A DNA stretch of 48,058 nt from an uncultured Sutterella sp. (GCA_900542195.1 UQNA01000013.1:1-48058), one strand, 5' to 3'. Positions 1-8,163 are shown, counted from the stretch's first letter. Notes: generated from the sequence alone by a model not told the origin. Made by a program: numbers and translations.

Positions 1-2217
1 GGCATTTTCTTTTTCAGGAGTATCGATGGTGATTCGAGTGGCTGCAACAGGCTTGAACTCTTTATAAATCTTGCCGAACGCTACCTGACTCTTGTTGTCA
101 GCAAAAGCCTTCTTAATTGTTTCTTCGGCTTTCTTTGCATCAAAATCGCCGACAATTGCAATCTCTCCGCGAGCTGTTCCGAAGTACTCCTTGGCAAAGG
201 CCTTGACATCAGCATCGGACAAAGCATTTAATGCTGCAATCTTTTCTGCCAAAGAAGGAGTATGACGAGGATCTCCTTTCGGATAGGTGTTGAAGTGCTG
301 AGCCATCGCATCATCACTTAAAGCATCCGGTTTGTCCTTCATGCTTTCGAACATGACCGTCAGTTTCTTCTTCAGATCTTTAAATTCGTTTTCCGGATAA
401 ACGGAATGCTTCCAAAGATTGGCAACGAAGTTCAAAGAAGCATCCAGATTAGATCTTGTAGTGACGTAGTTAGAAATTGAGCCGGTCATCTTCAATTTAG
501 ACATCTCGTCTTCAATTTCTCCCCTGGAAAGCTTATCGGTTCCGTAAGTCAGCATGGCATTAGCTAATGTCATGGCTGTTTCTTTTCCGGAGAGATTCTC
601 AAGATTACCGTAGTCGAACTTCAGCATTACCGTGACGGTTTCTCCTCGGTTCTTCTTAGGAAGCAGAGCAACCTTGAGGTCACCCACATTAAATTTGATA
701 GTTCTCTTGTCTAAATTAGCAAAAGAGGAATCGAATGTTTCTGCTTCTGTTGAGTCTTGCTTAGGTGTGTAATTCACTAAAAGCTGCTCGGCCGTTGGAG
801 AAGCCGGGATGGTGGCTCTCTTAGGATTGTCTTCAGGCAGGAAAACGCCGACAACTCGGTTGTCTCTGACAAAGTATTTAGCAGCTGCGTTTTCAGCTTC
901 CTTAGCAGTCACCTTCTGAATTTGGTCGCGTCCGTAGAAGAAGAGTCTCCAATCACCTAAAGCAATAAACTCAGATAATCCAACGCCAAAAGCTTCAGGA
1001 TCAGAGAAGAGAACTTCATACAAGTTTTCAGCTTCAACCTTTGTTCTCTCCAGCTCCTTAGAGGAGATCGGAGTTTTTTCTAAAGAAGTTTCAATAGTCT
1101 CGATTAAAGCTTTTCTAACCGGCTCGATTGGTTCGCCCTTTTTGACGACAGCCATAAAAATTACATAACCAGGCTGTTTAGTCCCCATGACGGAACCAAA
1201 AACTTTAGTTGCCAAACCGGTTTTAACCAAGTTTTGGTAAAGACGTCCGTTTGGATCGTCGCTCAGAACGTCTACTGCAGTTTCAACTGCCGGAGAATCA
1301 GCGTGCAAAGCGCTTGGAATACGGTAGGCAACCGCAACTAATTGAGATTCCCCTTTTCTTCTGATTTCAAAGGAGCGTTCGCCGTCAGCTGTCGGCTCAA
1401 CTGTCCACTCCGGAGGCAGAGCCTCAGCCGGATTCTCAATCTTTCCGAAGTCTTCGGCAATCCAGTTGAGAGTTTTTTGGACATCAAACTTTCCGCTTAC
1501 GGTGAGTACGGCATTATCGGGACGATAATAGCGGTGATAGAAGTCTTGAAGGTTTTCGATTCTAACGTTCTCAATATCGCTCTTGTTGCCGATGGTGCTC
1601 TTTCCGTAGTTATGCCAGTCAAAAATCATGGACTGCATACGCTTCATCATGACGCTGGACGGAGAGTTTTCACCCATTTCGTATTCATTGCGGACAACAC
1701 TCATTTCACTGTCTAAATCTTTCTTAGCAATGAAAGAGTTGCGCATGGCATCGGCACTCCAAGCCAAAGCCCATTTCAAATTGTCTTCCGTGGAAGAGAA
1801 AGAAACGTAGTAATTAGTACGGTCGAACCAAGTGGAACCATTCATACGGAATCCGCGGCGAGTGAATTCTTTTGTCGGATCCGGGAAATTTTTACTGCCT
1901 TTGAAGATTAGGTGCTCAAGCAAATGAGCCATTCCGGTTTCGCCGTAATTTTCTTGACGAGAACCAACCAAGTAAGTCATATTGACTGTGGCAGTGGGCT
2001 TGGAAGGATCGGAAAATAAAACTACACGTAAGCCATTAGCTAAACGGTACTCTGTAATACCTTCAACGGTCGGGCCCTGAGTCACTCCGGCGGGAAGGAC
2101 TATGGAAGGTTTAACTGCTTCTGCTCTAACTTCCGAAATCATTTTTGTTTCGTTATTCATCGAAATCAGCGCGGCACCGACACAGGCGGCCACAGCTAAT
2201 TTTTTTATTGTTTTCAT
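1..2217 (-). CDS. M16 (pitrilysin-type) zinc metallopeptidase, C-terminus cut off by window edge
   Basis: Starting from ATG at 2217 the minus strand is open to base 1, giving at least 739 residues. The N-terminus (MKTIKKLAVAACVGAALIS) looks like a signal peptide, so the enzyme is probably periplasmic. Residues 98-102 read HLLEH, the inverted zinc-binding motif HxxEH of M16 peptidases, within the usual context GMAHLLEHLIFKGS. The family cleaves peptides in a chamber made by two M16 halves, and full-length bacterial members run to about 900 residues, so the final part of the second half lies to the left of the window. The gene is divergent from yciB, with 275 AT-rich bases between them. The family call is firm; the substrate is unknown. 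Confidence 0.93.
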   Translation of the reverse strand, partial: MKTIKKLAVAACVGAALISMNNETKMISEVRAEAVKPSIVLPAGVTQGPTVEGITEYRLANGLRVVLFSDPSKPTATVNMTYLVGSRQENYGETGMAHLLEHLIFKGSKNFPDPTKEFTRRGFRMNGSTWFDRTNYYVSFSSTEDNLKWALAWSADAMRNSFIAKKDLDSEMSVVRNEYEMGENSPSSVMMKRMQSMIFDWHNYGKSTIGNKSDIENVRIENLQDFYHRYYRPDNAVLTVSGKFDVQKTLNWIAEDFGKIENPAEALPPEWTVEPTADGERSFEIRRKGESQLVAVAYRIPSALHADSPAVETAVDVLSDDPNGRLYQNLVKTGLATKVFGSVMGTKQPGYVIFMAVVKKGEPIEPVRKALIETIETSLEKTPISSKELERTKVEAENLYEVLFSDPEAFGVGLSEFIALGDWRLFFYGRDQIQKVTAKEAENAAAKYFVRDNRVVGVFLPEDNPKRATIPASPTAEQLLVNYTPKQDSTEAETFDSSFANLDKRTIKFNVGDLKVALLPKKNRGETVTVMLKFDYGNLENLSGKETAMTLANAMLTYGTDKLSRGEIEDEMSKLKMTGSISNYVTTRSNLDASLNFVANLWKHSVYPENEFKDLKKKLTVMFESMKDKPDALSDDAMAQHFNTYPKGDPRHTPSLAEKIAALNALSDADVKAFAKEYFGTARGEIAIVGDFDAKKAEETIKKAFADNKSQVAFGKIYKEFKPVAATRITIDTPEKENA

Positions 2218-2492
2218 CGCGCGATAATACTCTAATTAAAGATACGGTAAGGATATCCCTTTATCCTTAACAAACCCTAAGATTTTCAATTCATTTAAAT
2301 CTTTTTTTGTATTATTTGGTTACTCTCGGTAAAACCCTTGAGCTCCAGAGGATATAAAGAGATTTTTATTGTTTTTTATAGTGTCGTTTAATATTTTCTT
2401 TAGATTTTAAGAGGGGTATTTACGATCATTTAACAAAGCAATGCTTTTTTTGTAAAATCTAGCTGAATCAAACGTCTGTAGGAGCTAAACAC

Positions 2493-3113
2493 GTGAAGTT
2501 TTTTTATGACCTCCTTCCGGTCATCTTATTCTTTGTCACTTTCAAAGTTGCACAAGGCAACCCGGACTATGCGGCCGGCCTTTGCAATTCTTGGCTTGGC
2601 AACGGATTCGATGCTTCGCAGGCTCCTATCATCTGCGCCACAGCAGCGGCAATCCTCGTCTCTCTACTGCAAATCGTATTTAATTTGGTTAGCGGCAAAA
2701 AAGTGGAGCCAATGCTGTGGATTTCTGTTGCCATTATTTTGGTGTTCGGATCTTTGACTATCTGGCTTCATGACGAAATGTTCATTAAGTGGAAGCCGAC
2801 AATCCTTTATTGGGTTTTTGCGCTTATCCTGGTCTTCGGAATGCTGACCGGACGCAACTTTATCAAGTCATTGCTCGGAAAACAGATAGAACTTCCTGCT
2901 CCTGCTTGGAGAAAGCTCCTTCTCTCTTGGATTGGCTTTTTCTTAGTGGTAGGCGTTTTAAATCTTGTCGTGGCCTATACCTGCTCTACAGATTTCTGGG
3001 TTAACTTTAAGCTTTTCGGGCTGATGGGTCTAACCCTTCTGTTTACGCTTGGTATTGGTTTTTATATTGCTCCTTTTATCTCTGAAAACAAAACTAAAGG
3101 AAAAGAACAGTGA
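2493..3113 (+). CDS. yciB: YciB/IspZ inner membrane protein (intracellular septation protein A family)
   Basis: 206 residues. The start MKFFYDLLPVILFFVTFKVA is the family signature, and about six hydrophobic segments follow, so this is a polytopic inner membrane protein. YciB in enterobacteria interacts with cell elongation and division proteins and affects envelope integrity; its exact role is unsettled. The start is GTG at 2493, chosen because AGGAG at 2480-2484 lies eight bases upstream. The stop overlaps the GTG start of the BolA-like gene, and a parvulin follows 27 bases after that, so the three are probably one transcript. yciB next to bolA-family and ppiC genes is a common betaproteobacterial order (general knowledge). 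Confidence 0.92.
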   Translation: MKFFYDLLPVILFFVTFKVAQGNPDYAAGLCNSWLGNGFDASQAPIICATAAAILVSLLQIVFNLVSGKKVEPMLWISVAIILVFGSLTIWLHDEMFIKWKPTILYWVFALILVFGMLTGRNFIKSLLGKQIELPAPAWRKLLLSWIGFFLVVGVLNLVVAYTCSTDFWVNFKLFGLMGLTLLFTLGIGFYIAPFISENKTKGKEQ

Positions 3114-3376
3114 GCCACACTCCTTCATTAGAACGAATTTCTAACGCTCTCGAACCTTTGTTCCCGATTGAGCTTCGTTTTTCCAATCAGTTTATTCCGG
3201 GCAACCCGCAGCCCGCCTCGGGTCTTTATCACTTATTTGTGATTTCCAGACGGTTTGAAGGCCTCCCAAAAATTGAACGTCACCGCCTCGTCTTTGAATA
3301 CCTCAAACCATTCATCGGGCACGGCATTCACAACATAACCATGACGCTATTAGCGCCAAGCGAGTCTAGACACTAA
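3110..3376 (+). CDS. BolA-family protein with a divergent loop
   Basis: 88 residues, beginning with GTG that overlaps the yciB stop by four bases (translational coupling). The C-terminal half carries the BolA signature: FEGLPKIERHRLVFEYL followed by a helix and a final strand HNITMTLLAP. BolA proteins work with monothiol glutaredoxins in Fe-S cluster or iron signalling, or bind DNA. Odd here: the usual H-x-G-H loop and the SHF motif ahead of the second strand are not seen. That stretch reads NPQPASGLYHLFV, so cluster-ligating histidines may be shifted or lost, although RHR is intact. The fold assignment is good; function as an Fe-S chaperone partner is uncertain. Confidence 0.82.
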   Translation: MSHTPSLERISNALEPLFPIELRFSNQFIPGNPQPASGLYHLFVISRRFEGLPKIERHRLVFEYLKPFIGHGIHNITMTLLAPSESRH

Positions 3377-3403
3377 ACCAGTTTCTTAACAGGACTAATT
3401 AAA

Positions 3404-4198
3404 ATGAAAAAAACACTTCTTGCCATCGCATTGGCATCACTCGGCTCAGTTACCTTAGCTCAAACAGCATTTTCCGTTAACGGCCAGACTGTATCTGCAA
3501 AGACTCAGAAAGATCTCATGGGACAGATTGCCGCCCGCGGAGTAACTGACGTCAAACAGCAGGAAGCCCTGGCAAAGAATCTCATTATTGAACAGCTGGT
3601 AATCGCCCAAGAAGCCAAAAAGCAAAAGATTGATCAGCTTCCGCAAGTTAAGGAAGAAATCGAAGCTCTTAAGCAGCGCGTATACGTTAACCAGTTGATT
3701 AAGAAGAATATTGGAGATAAAGAACCGACCGCTGCGCAGATCACTGAACTTTATAAGAAAGCTCAGGACGCATACGATCCGCATGAAGTTAAAATCAGCC
3801 ACATTCTCGTAAAAGAAGAGTCCAAAGCTAGAGACCTCATCAAACAAATCCAAGGCGGAGCTGATTTTGCTGCGTTAGCAAAAGAAAACAGCCTTGACAC
3901 AGGAACCAAGGAAGCAGGCGGTGCATTGCCGATGGTCAACATCAGACACTTTCAAATTCCCGGTTTAGGTGAAGCCGCCGCTTCTCTAACTAAAGGTCAG
4001 CTTTTGACCATTCCTTTCAAGAGTACTGCCGGCTACCATATCGTCAGACTCGACGATAAGAGAGAGGTTCCATTCCCGAGTGAAGCTGAACTTAAACCTC
4101 AGCTCGTTAACCTCTGGAAACAACAAGCTGCACAAAACTATTTGGTCGGCTTAGTTAAAAATGCCAAGATTGAACAAGTCAAAGCTAAAGGCAAGTAA
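3404..4198 (+). CDS. Periplasmic parvulin-type peptidyl-prolyl cis-trans isomerase (PpiC/SurA-like)
   Basis: 264 residues with a clear signal peptide (MKKTLLAIALASLGSVTLAQ). A SurA-like helical N-terminal region runs to about residue 120. A PpiC rotamase domain follows from about 126 to 218, starting HEVKISHILVKEE and containing ADFAALAKENS and the closing strand GYHIVRLDDKR. The family catalyses proline isomerisation and chaperones outer membrane proteins in the periplasm. It ends with an intrinsic terminator at 4216-4241. Burkholderiales often carry this gene after yciB and bolA, which matches here. It is shorter than SurA (about 430 residues) and has a single rotamase domain. Confidence 0.93.
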   Translation: MKKTLLAIALASLGSVTLAQTAFSVNGQTVSAKTQKDLMGQIAARGVTDVKQQEALAKNLIIEQLVIAQEAKKQKIDQLPQVKEEIEALKQRVYVNQLIKKNIGDKEPTAAQITELYKKAQDAYDPHEVKISHILVKEESKARDLIKQIQGGADFAALAKENSLDTGTKEAGGALPMVNIRHFQIPGLGEAAASLTKGQLLTIPFKSTAGYHIVRLDDKREVPFPSEAELKPQLVNLWKQQAAQNYLVGLVKNAKIEQVKAKGK

Positions 4199-4215
4199 TC
4201 CGCTTTAGCTTTCTC

Positions 4216-4241
4216 GGCCTGCTTCGGCAGGCCTTATTTTT
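4216..4241 (+). terminator. Intrinsic terminator of the yciB-bolA-ppiC unit
   Basis: Perfect 7-bp stem GGCCTGC (4216-4222) with a TTCG tetraloop and GCAGGCC (4227-4233), followed by TTATTTTTT. The T-run overlaps the stop codon of the convergent Hpt gene. No T-tract follows on the minus strand, so it acts mainly for the plus strand. Confidence 0.93.
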
Positions 4242-4584
4242 TGATGGCTTCAATCATTTTTAAATATTCTTCTTTGATTTGAGGAAGCATGTCATAGCCT
4301 GCTTCAGATTCATGCTTTTTAAAATGATTGTCCTGTTCCAGCAGAAGCTGGTAGAGCTTTTCCATCCCCAGCGTTGCGCTGATGCCTTTTAAAGTATGAG
4401 AAGAAAGATGAGCGAGATCCTCATCTTTGACCTTTACTGCCTTTTCCAAATTTTCAAATGACGGATCCAGACAAAACTTATTTAGAAATTTCTCGTACAT
4501 CGGTTCCATCTGCATGAAACTGTTTAATGCTTTAGTCACATTAATTCCAGCCTCAGCAAGGATTTGTTTTTTGGACTCTTCCAT
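4234..4584 (-). CDS. Stand-alone histidine phosphotransfer (Hpt) domain protein
   Basis: 116 residues, all helical in appearance. HTLKG around His63, in the context LSSHTLKGISATLG, is the Hpt phosphorylation motif. Such proteins pass phosphoryl groups between response regulator receiver domains and hybrid histidine kinases. The gene lies 40 bases downstream of a receiver-domain protein on the same strand, its likely partner. AAAGG precedes ATG at 4584. No hybrid kinase is encoded in the window, so the kinase that charges this pair must lie elsewhere. Confidence 0.85.
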   Translation of the reverse strand: MEESKKQILAEAGINVTKALNSFMQMEPMYEKFLNKFCLDPSFENLEKAVKVKDEDLAHLSSHTLKGISATLGMEKLYQLLLEQDNHFKKHESEAGYDMLPQIKEEYLKMIEAIKK

Positions 4585-4624
4585 TTTTAAACCTTTCCGG
4601 CCGCCTCAGTTTCCTCCCGAAACT

Positions 4625-5683
4625 TCAGCCATAAACCGCTTGCAGTTCATCTAAATTTTCTTTTACTGCTTTGAGTAAGTGAGAATTGAATTCTCCGAAC
4701 TCTCCCTCTTCTACTCTTTTCAATGCTTCTGAAAAAGCTTCTTTTCCGCTCTTTCCGGAATTAGCAATTATCGAGTCAATCATAGACGAAAATGCCACCC
4801 CTTGTACCCACAAGGGGATGTCCTGATTTCCGATTTTCTCAGAAAAATAGTGTCCTTCCATATTATCTTTTTGGAATTCTGCCAAATCCTTTGCAAGCTC
4901 AAATGGCTTAAAGTGGCTAACCTTTTGAAGATCAGTCAATAGCATTATGGCTTTCTTGCTTCTTTCGGAGATTTCTTCCTGCTGTTCTTTATTCGGATGA
5001 TCCGAGTCGTTGTGAAGAGAAGAATCCTGGGACAGCTTTCCTATATCCTGCAGAGAAATCGCTTCTAAAACTTCCCTGATTTCTTGATGAGTGAGATTTC
5101 CTCCAATTTCGCTCTTCGTTAAAAGGATTCGAGACAGTGCCCTGACATTATGGCTATGCACTCTGCTGTCTTTTACGCGATCTTCAATAGCCGCTCCGAT
5201 TGTTTTAATCAGCCCTCGCCCAAAATCTCTAACTTTTTTTGTCTCTTTTTCTAAGAGCTTTTCTAGGATGGCTCGTGTTCGGTAGAGCTCAATAATTGAT
5301 TCGACGCGTTTCTGGACAATAAAAGCGGATAACGGTCTCTTAATAAAATCGACAACGCCAAGTTTGAAAGCTTTTGCGGCAAGAGTGTCGTCCTCTTCGG
5401 ATGTGATCAAGAAAATTGGCGTTTGCGGTAAGAGTTTTTCTTCTTTTACCTGCTCAAGGAAGGTTAACCCATCCATTTGAGGCATTAAATAATCCAGCAA
5501 AACAGCGTCAAGTTCGCCTTTTTTCTCTCGAATAACGTCAAGAGCCTCTTTACCGTTTGAAGCGATGATAATCGGATGGACTGAGAAAATAATAGACAAA
5601 ATCTCACAGTTGAGTTCATTGTCGTCAACGATCAAGATAGTGCCTTTTTCTAAGGTCATAGCGGACAGGTCATTTTGCAACAT
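4625..5683 (-). CDS. Response regulator: receiver domain fused to a degenerate HD-GYP domain
   Basis: 352 residues from ATG 5683. This start is preferred to GTG 5689 because the near-perfect ribosome site GGGAGGTGA runs right through that GTG and stands five bases from the ATG. The receiver domain (about 12-130) has the acidic pair D20/D21, phospho-acceptor D64 in LLDYLMP and K115. The rest aligns by eye with HD-GYP c-di-GMP phosphodiesterases, but key residues are gone. The HD motif reads LQDIGK (His to Gln at 212) and the GYP loop reads EGHYF near 277. The later NQDIPL segment still marks the fold. It is therefore probably a catalytically dead phosphodiesterase used as a signalling scaffold, in an operon with the Hpt protein. 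The receiver call is firm; the pseudo-HD-GYP call is an inference. Confidence 0.85.
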   Translation of the reverse strand: MLQNDLSAMTLEKGTILIVDDNELNCEILSIIFSVHPIIIASNGKEALDVIREKKGELDAVLLDYLMPQMDGLTFLEQVKEEKLLPQTPIFLITSEEDDTLAAKAFKLGVVDFIKRPLSAFIVQKRVESIIELYRTRAILEKLLEKETKKVRDFGRGLIKTIGAAIEDRVKDSRVHSHNVRALSRILLTKSEIGGNLTHQEIREVLEAISLQDIGKLSQDSSLHNDSDHPNKEQQEEISERSKKAIMLLTDLQKVSHFKPFELAKDLAEFQKDNMEGHYFSEKIGNQDIPLWVQGVAFSSMIDSIIANSGKSGKEAFSEALKRVEEGEFGEFNSHLLKAVKENLDELQAVYG

Positions 5684-5846
5684 GTTCACCTCCCTTTTTA
5701 TTTATTGAAGTTCTCTCTAGGGAGCGGCTAAGAACTTTTTCTCCTGAGATGTTCTGATTGTAACAAATGAAGCAAAAATAAAAGAGATTTGCCAAGCCAA
5801 TCACAAATGTTAGGGATTAGAGAATAAAAACAATCTTAAAAATTTC

Positions 5847-5892
5847 TTTTATAAACAATAAGAAACCGTCAAAACTACAAAGTTATTGACGG
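5847..5892 (-). terminator. Probable terminator after the FmdE-like gene
   Basis: On the minus strand the arm TTGACGG/CCGTCAA (5886-5892 with 5866-5872) is extended by AGTT/AACT (5881-5884 with 5873-5876) around an ACAA loop, with one bulged base. The following minus-strand sequence is T-rich (TTTCTTATTGTTT). It lies 24 bases past the stop of the FmdE-like gene. Confidence 0.7.
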
Positions 5893-5915
5893 CTATTTGT
5901 TAGGGAAAATCACTA

Positions 5916-6476
5916 CTATTTGTTCGAAAATCTTTCGTCCAATTTACATGGTTCAATACGCAAGAACGGATCGGAAGAAGCAATGAGTTTGCCGAGTACA
6001 GAAAACTTATAGGCCAGATAGTTAGCATGTTCTTTTTCGGTTTTGCATCCTTCTTGTTTGGCTGCCACTGCCTCAAACCATTCTTTATCAAAAATTTCAG
6101 GAGACAGCGTGTAGGCAAAACATTTATCTCTATACCCGATTTCAAAATACATCGACCCTCCCGCAGGAGAAGGAGGAGCATCTTTCGGTGCTTTACCAAG
6201 GTCAAGAATGTATCTTCCTCTTGTGACGGCCCTAGTCACTAGCTCAAAACCGTCTACGACGTCGGAACCAGGGAAAGAAGAAAGAATATAGATCTCATGT
6301 CTCATCGGCGGTTCGTTCGGAGAAAGATCTTTAAAGGCTCGGCTTAACAACTTCATGGTTACGCCGCTCGCAATCAAACCGCGCGGACCGGAATATCTCA
6401 TTAAATCTTCAAGCTGAAAAACCAAGGTGCCTTCCGGCTCTCTGACCTCGACAAAATTTTTCATTTGAAAATACAT
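5916..6476 (-). CDS. FmdE-domain-like protein (formylmethanofuran dehydrogenase subunit E-like), function unknown
   Basis: 186 residues, no signal peptide. The middle (RYSGPRGLIASGVTMKLLSRAF, then DVVDGFELVTRAVTRGRYI and LDLGK) resembles the FmdE domain, where a histidine/glycine opening is followed by a Cys-x-x-D-G-[IL]-Q segment and a glycine-rich turn. The usual metal-binding cysteine of that segment appears replaced (GSDVVDG), so metal binding is doubtful. FmdE-like proteins outside methanogens are often linked to molybdenum enzymes or to transport, mostly without proven function. Its ATG directly abuts the stop of the upstream binding-protein gene, so the two are translated together. A second ATG four codons in is an alternative start. 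The domain call is from memory of the pattern and moderate. Confidence 0.55.
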   Translation of the reverse strand: MYFQMKNFVEVREPEGTLVFQLEDLMRYSGPRGLIASGVTMKLLSRAFKDLSPNEPPMRHEIYILSSFPGSDVVDGFELVTRAVTRGRYILDLGKAPKDAPPSPAGGSMYFEIGYRDKCFAYTLSPEIFDKEWFEAVAAKQEGCKTEKEHANYLAYKFSVLGKLIASSDPFLRIEPCKLDERFSNK

Positions 6477-7412
6477 TTACTTCTCCTTTGCAACCGGCAG
6501 CACGATTTCTTCTACCGGGACGGTTTTCTTGATAAAACCGTAATCTTTTAAAAACTTCTGAGTTTTTTCCAGCTGTGCAATATCATCCGGATTTAAACGA
6601 GAATAATAATGGTATGAAGAGGCTAATTTGCTTCCTAACTGTTCCGGTATACCCAACTCAGAGACACCGACTTTTACGGCTTCCTGTTTATTCTCATTAA
6701 TCCATTGAACCGCTTTATCCTGAGCATTAGCGATTCTCTCCAGAGCTTCAGGATATTTTTCAGCAAAATCTTTGCTTACGGCCATCACGAGATTAACGCC
6801 AGTAAAGTCTTTAGCGTTAGCAATTTCTTTGGCTCCTTCTTGCTTGGCTTTTTCCAGCAAAGCTCCTCCTAAGAGAGCGCAATCAACTCTGCCCGTGAGT
6901 AGTGCTGTTAATGCCGCCTGCTGACTCATTCCAATGAAATGAACACTACGTTCAGGAACTTTTTCTTTATTTAAGTAGTCGGCTAAGAGCTGATGCAAGG
7001 CGGTACCCTTAGGGCCGCCCACAGTAACCTCAGCTCCTTGCTCCGGTTTCTTTCCCGACAGAGTTACCAAGCCGAAAAGCTCGGAAGGCCTTCCAACGCC
7101 GGCAATCACTTTTATTGGGTTGCCATTAGCATTTGCCAAAACCAGCGAAGAGAAATTCATCACTGAAGTTACTTGAGCCGAATTGCTGGCTAATGCCTGA
7201 CCCTGCTTTCCTCCCTGCGTGAGAGGAATCCAGTTAATTTTGACATTATCTTTGGCGAACTCTTTTTCCAAAAGATTCTGTTTTTTCATCACGATATTCT
7301 GCAGGTTAAACGGCGCTTTAACGTAGAGAATATCAATGGTATCGGGCATTTCTGCATTTGCTGATGTCAGCAAAAAGCCGCACAAAGAACACGCAGCTAA
7401 GAACTTAAGCAT
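6477..7412 (-). CDS. Periplasmic solute-binding protein of an ABC transporter (NMT1/SsuA-like), without permease or ATPase nearby
   Basis: 311 residues from ATG 7412. The frame is open for another 75 codons upstream, but that stretch is not protein-like. The chosen start has AAGGA about ten bases before it and opens a textbook signal peptide (MLKFLAACSLCGFLLTSANA). The body has the type II periplasmic binding fold of the NMT1/SsuA/TauA group: ILYVKAPFN at the start, VMNFSSLVLANANGNPIKVIAGVG in the hinge region, and a late QEAVKVGVSELG segment. Family ligands include sulfonates, taurine, nitrate and thiamine precursors; which one applies cannot be read here. The only co-transcribed gene is the FmdE-like one. 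The transport partners are missing from the window. Confidence 0.85.
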   Translation of the reverse strand: MLKFLAACSLCGFLLTSANAEMPDTIDILYVKAPFNLQNIVMKKQNLLEKEFAKDNVKINWIPLTQGGKQGQALASNSAQVTSVMNFSSLVLANANGNPIKVIAGVGRPSELFGLVTLSGKKPEQGAEVTVGGPKGTALHQLLADYLNKEKVPERSVHFIGMSQQAALTALLTGRVDCALLGGALLEKAKQEGAKEIANAKDFTGVNLVMAVSKDFAEKYPEALERIANAQDKAVQWINENKQEAVKVGVSELGIPEQLGSKLASSYHYYSRLNPDDIAQLEKTQKFLKDYGFIKKTVPVEEIVLPVAKEK

Positions 7413-7525
7413 TTCAATTATTCCTTTTTCTCGTTGCTGGTATTCTATCCAATCGGAGAAACTTTCGAGAGTAATAAGAAGCATTGAAATTTGTAATCTC
7501 CACTGCTTCAATGGCCTATAGGAGA

Positions 7526-7557
7526 CGTCTGTATTCCGAAGCCTACGGCAACAGACG
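7526..7557. promoter_or_regulatory. Stem-loop in the leader of the binding-protein operon
   Basis: CGTCTGT (7526-7532) pairs with ACAGACG (7551-7557), and an inner CCG/CGG (7536-7538 with 7546-7548) continues the helix. It lies about 115 bases upstream of the binding-protein start and beyond the terminator of the FMN-binding gene, so it may sit in the leader RNA. It does not match a riboswitch I recognise. Confidence 0.35.
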
Positions 7558-7637
7558 GAGCGAGAAGCGAAAAGAAAAACTGAGAAGAGAAAGCTTTCCG
7601 ACCCATTTATTGAATTCAAGCAAAGTCTTCTTCTCAA

Positions 7638-7669
7638 ATAAAAAATCCCCCAGTGGTTAGCCGGAGGAT
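7638..7669 (-). terminator. Intrinsic terminator of the FMN-binding protein gene
   Basis: On the minus strand ATCCTCCGG (7661-7669) pairs with CTGGGGGAT (7645-7653) using two G-U pairs around a 7-base loop, directly followed by TTTTTTATTT. It lies 24 bases past the stop at 7693. Confidence 0.88.
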
Positions 7670-7692
7670 CCTTGTCTCAGATGACCGAGAAA

Positions 7693-8019
7693 TTACTGAG
7701 CTTTTGCTAAAGCAGCGTTAACGGCAGCAATAATACCCTTGGAAGAGTTTGTAGCGCCAGCGATTGTTTCGAGGCCCTTTGTACCGTCATTCTTAACGAT
7801 TTCAGGGATCAAGTTGTCGATCGGAGCCTGAATAATCATGTCTGTTTCTGTGTGCTTCAAGACTTTAACGTCAGCAACTTTACCGCCTTTAACTGTAACA
7901 GCAACGGTAATTTTGCCGTGGTTGCCTTCACCTTCGCCTTCGAAAGTGCCATCTTTGTATGCAGCCTGAGCAGCAGTCATAAGACCAACGCTAGCTAACA
8001 AAAGTACTAATTTTTTCAT
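7693..8019 (-). CDS. Small periplasmic FMN-binding domain protein (probable electron carrier)
   Basis: 108 residues: signal peptide MKKLVLLLASVGLMTAAQA, then a single FMN_bind domain of about 85 residues. It carries the flavinylation-type motif AGATNSSKG near residue 90, in which a Ser/Thr takes FMN covalently from an ApbE transferase in related proteins. In anaerobic gut betaproteobacteria and in Shewanella-like flavocytochromes such domains hand electrons to periplasmic flavoprotein reductases. A flavoprotein of that kind is encoded at 31.0 kb, though not adjacent. The gene is monocistronic with its own terminator. The start is preceded by GGAGATTTTCCG, identical to the leader of the Cys-rich gene at 15206. 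A hairpin (TTAGGG/CCCTAA) lies in its upstream region. Confidence 0.9.
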   Translation of the reverse strand: MKKLVLLLASVGLMTAAQAAYKDGTFEGEGEGNHGKITVAVTVKGGKVADVKVLKHTETDMIIQAPIDNLIPEIVKNDGTKGLETIAGATNSSKGIIAAVNAALAKAQ

Positions 8020-8163
8020 CGGAAAATCTCCATACTTGAAATAATTTTTGCTTAGGGCACAAGCACCCTAACCGCAATAATTTTATCTATTTTTTGAGGA
8101 GATACCATTTTTCAAACTACAAGTTGAACTGAAAAGAAAAGAGATATGTTCTCAATTGTATTT

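Noticed and set aside
1342..1810. Plus-strand reading frames inside the M16 protease
   Set aside because: They are antisense to a clearly coding sequence with a zinc motif and have no family signature.
7413..7637. N-terminal extension of the NMT1/SsuA-like binding protein (open frame upstream)
   Set aside because: It has no signal-peptide logic, is Arg/Cys-rich and includes the leader stem-loop. The ATG at 7412 has a ribosome site and opens a perfect signal peptide.
7413..7640. TPP riboswitch ahead of the NMT1-like gene
   Set aside because: The conserved CUGAGA and ACCUGAU elements are not found on the relevant strand; only an unassigned stem-loop is visible.
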